Assembly: GCF_032854445.1 (NCBI RefSeq)
Contig: NC_088297.1
Span: 22,453,127 to 22,517,126 of the forward strand
Source of the DNA: Liolophura sinensis
Lineage: Eukaryota > Mollusca > Polyplacophora > Chitonida > Chitonidae
DNA length: 64,000 nucleotides
Direction of reading: 5' to 3'
Part shown: piece by piece, positions 61,471 to 64,000 of the stretch
Position numbering within the stretch: position 1 is the stretch's first letter
Layout: each line of letters opens with the position of its first letter
Notes under the pieces: model-generated
What the model was told of the DNA's origin: nothing
The model's input: only the letters and a program-made list of their open reading frames with translations
Databases searched by the model: none
Position numbers and translations under genes: made by a program

Positions 61471-63687
61471 GAATAAATTGCTAACGTACTAAGTCAGTTC
61501 CGATCAATACGCGTAAATGGAATAACACTGGGCTAGTTACGACACAGGCTAATTGAATAAAAAAAAAGCGCATTCGGCTACAAATGCATAAAAAGTATTA
61601 GTGAGTGTTTCCTTGGTCTAGACTATCCAAGATGACAGGTAGTAATATAGGGTCAAATAAACACACTGTATATTGGCAGATCAAAGGTTAGAGGATTTTG
61701 GGATCGTGCGATCCAGTTTTTCTGCCTTCCTTTGAATAAAATACAGAGGCTGATAATCCAGACCTGAGCAAACTTAAAGAGAGATTTCACATACAGCGTT
61801 TTCTCCTCCGCGGTTTTCTTCACGTACAGAACACGGTAACGGGCATTATCTAGAGTTTCCAACAAATAGCCTTTACTCTAAAATTGTTGTTTGTATATGT
61901 TGATTTTTTATGTAATATTTTTTAATTCCTGTCTTTCCTTTAATATAACAACCAACAACTGAACATGCATCACCATGATTTACAACTGTTCTATTATACA
62001 ATGTATATCTCTGATCAAGATAATATACTTGTAAAAGTACATGTATGTATATATCAACAGTAAAATCATGATCAGAATTCAACCTCGAGTGGACATTTAA
62101 CTTTCTCTCTCCCAAACTCCAAGTTCCAAATAATTGTACAGATTCTTCGCTGCACAAGTGACGGTGTGTGAAAAAAAACTCCCGACTGCTGGTCTAGATT
62201 TTACAATCGTGATGACTCATTATTCGAAGGGGCGGGCCAATGAAAATAATTTCATACAATTGGTCAGTACTGAATTCTGGAAGCTGTCAGCTGCCTGTCA
62301 AGACATTTTATGACACACACGTGACTCTGAACTGTCAGAAAAGTAGCCTTTCACTAACTTTAAACAATGTTTTAAAATTGTTGCCATGTGAAGCTGGTAA
62401 TGAGCCTCAATTTCCGCACATGCGAATACAAAGTTGAGTTTATGATCGCCATTTTAAGAAAAAGAGAATTAATATGATCTAGAGACTCGTACGGGTTTCT
62501 CTTCCACAAGCTTTACTGATGTACAGGCATGTCACTCAGCTGTCCAAACACTGCGAGAACACGGTTTGAACACAACGTAGCCTACATGTATTTTGAAAAA
62601 GCTAAACCGGAGTAGGCCAAATGAACGCTGCAGGATGATGTACTCTATCACACTCCTTGATGTAAAAGCCGCTGTCAGTATTCCCCCTAATCCGTCAATA
62701 TAGGGGTATATGTTAATGAAAAACTTTAACCGGTGGGCGCCCAGACGAACAGAGAGTGAGGCAAAATAAACAAACTATATGTAGCAAGTTTCAAATTTCC
62801 AGGCGCACCGTCAACAAAACTCTTGACTATTATAACGTACACATTACGTACACAACATATATACTATATGTTATTGTTGCAATACGTGGCTTTCACGGCC
62901 ATTTCGCTCGTGGATATCGTTACTGCTCAAATGAACATTGTAATATTTTTCCCAGGTAATTTCCCCTGTTTATCTACATAGGTACAAACGTTTAATATTC
63001 AGCTAATAGCTGTTTGTGTATGAAATAACTTTTATACGCATGCACATGTACCGCTGACGCGCTGATAATAGCAGATCTCCTGCCGGGACTACTTCCAATG
63101 CCGACTGCCTTAAGCCGCCACGGCACTTGCCGCTGAGCAGCCCGCTTTCACAGCAGGACGCTGACCACAGCAGGAGACGGTAGATGTTACTAAAAAAACG
63201 GTGGGTTTCAACACCTGGCGTTTTTTGAGGTTGTTTTCTGCAACTAAAGAAAACTGTGGACGCGAAAACGGTGGATGGGAACGCTCCCTTGTCTGTCTCT
63301 AATCGTTAGAGGAATACTGTCAGTATTGCTATTATCACGATGTACATGTAGCTGTAATGCGGAAGATATCGCAATAAACATTAAACATCATAGATGAATT
63401 TGCAAGATCAACGATGCTTTCTGAAAAAATCCGACCGTTGACGGGAAATATGCATAATATAGATGCGCAATTAACACGTATAAAAATCCCACCAAAACGA
63501 ATTTTTATAACAAACATTCCGAGGGATAAATTTCTTCATTTGACATAGAAACATAATCTTGTTTTATGAATACTTTAAGGGTTGTGGTCACACTATACGA
63601 TTGCTGTAGCAGTTTGTCCCAGGGAAGGAGAACACTCATTCTATTCCAAGCAAATTGCAAAATAACATGCGACTATAATCGCTTTAA
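61471..63687. other. No recognised gene
   Basis: Short frames only; no repeat family recognised. Confidence 0.5.
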
Positions 63688-63813
63688 ACCTGCTGATGGT
63701 CGTGGGTTTCCTCCGGGTTTCACTAGGTTTCCTCCCACCATAATATTGGCCGCCGTCGTATAAGTTAAATATTGACTTAAAACACCGATCAATTAGATAA
63801 ATAAATAAATAAA
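63688..63813 (+). mobile_element. SINE family A, 3' part
   Basis: CCTGCTGATGGTCGTGGGTT to the AAATA tail, with a small deletion before the tail. Confidence 0.85.
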
Positions 63814-64000
63814 ATCGCTTTAATATTTTAACACGTACACGTTTAGTAAGCGATAAGGATATAGGCTCCAAGTTTATACATGGCATAGATGAACGGATCG
63901 TGTATGTTATAAATTACACAGAGGAATACATTGTAAGACAGTACACGGTTTCGCCGAATGTTACGATCACGCCGAATGTGATGATCTCACCGATTGTGAC

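Overview
This is a eukaryotic, intron-bearing and repeat-rich window, most likely from a lophotrochozoan invertebrate and probably a mollusc. The reasons are dense tRNA-headed SINEs of the kind common in mollusc genomes, an intact Tc1/mariner element, a decayed CR1/L2-like LINE, many minisatellites, and split genes for a fucolectin-type (F5/8 type C-like, FTP) lectin. The species cannot be named from sequence alone. Nearly all open reading frames are chance frames in AT-rich DNA, tandem repeats or SINEs.

The one gene I could assemble is on the + strand at 37081-45146. It has four exons (37081-37129, 38725-38962, 41474-41688, 44242-45146) that join in frame to 468 codons: signal peptide, one complete FTP lectin domain, a Ser/Thr/Pro-rich stalk with three 13-residue repeats, a Cys cluster, a basic juxtamembrane segment with SAPDDR, one membrane helix and a short tail. 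Two broken relatives lie upstream in the same orientation: a four-exon pseudogene at 24208-29055 with frameshifts and a stop, and an older relic with a signal-peptide exon stub near 7351 and a lectin exon at 9220-9461. Together they form a decaying tandem family of predicted surface lectins, the most interesting content of the window.

Layout: 1-1.5 kb, sparse sequence with a SINE piece; 1.5-3.9 kb, a 49-50 bp minisatellite; 4-9.8 kb, SINE pieces and the first lectin relic; 9.79-11.33 kb, an intact Tc1-like transposon with near-perfect ends; 12.5 kb, an exact 112-bp tandem duplication; 14.5-17.6 kb, a minus-strand LINE carcass followed by a G-rich minisatellite to 18.3 kb; 19.2-19.8 kb, degenerate short repeats; 20.9-25.3 kb, SINEs and an unclassified repeat; 24.2-29.1 kb, the lectin pseudogene; 29.1-31.5 kb, a 1.1-kb sequence present twice around a 200-N gap, probably an assembly artefact; 34.2-35.2 kb, two minisatellites; 37.1-45.1 kb, the intact lectin gene; 43 kb, a 54-bp minisatellite in its last intron; 49.4-53.9 kb, two oppositely oriented arrays of a 25-bp TGATATCA satellite with an inverted pair of a SINE-containing segment; 54.5 kb, another 49-bp minisatellite; 55-64 kb, SINEs, a possible MITE with 75-bp inverted ends at 60.6-61.0 kb, and otherwise unrecognised DNA.

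Nothing here forms an operon or a multi-gene pathway. All functional statements about the lectin rest on family resemblance read by eye; no searches were run.
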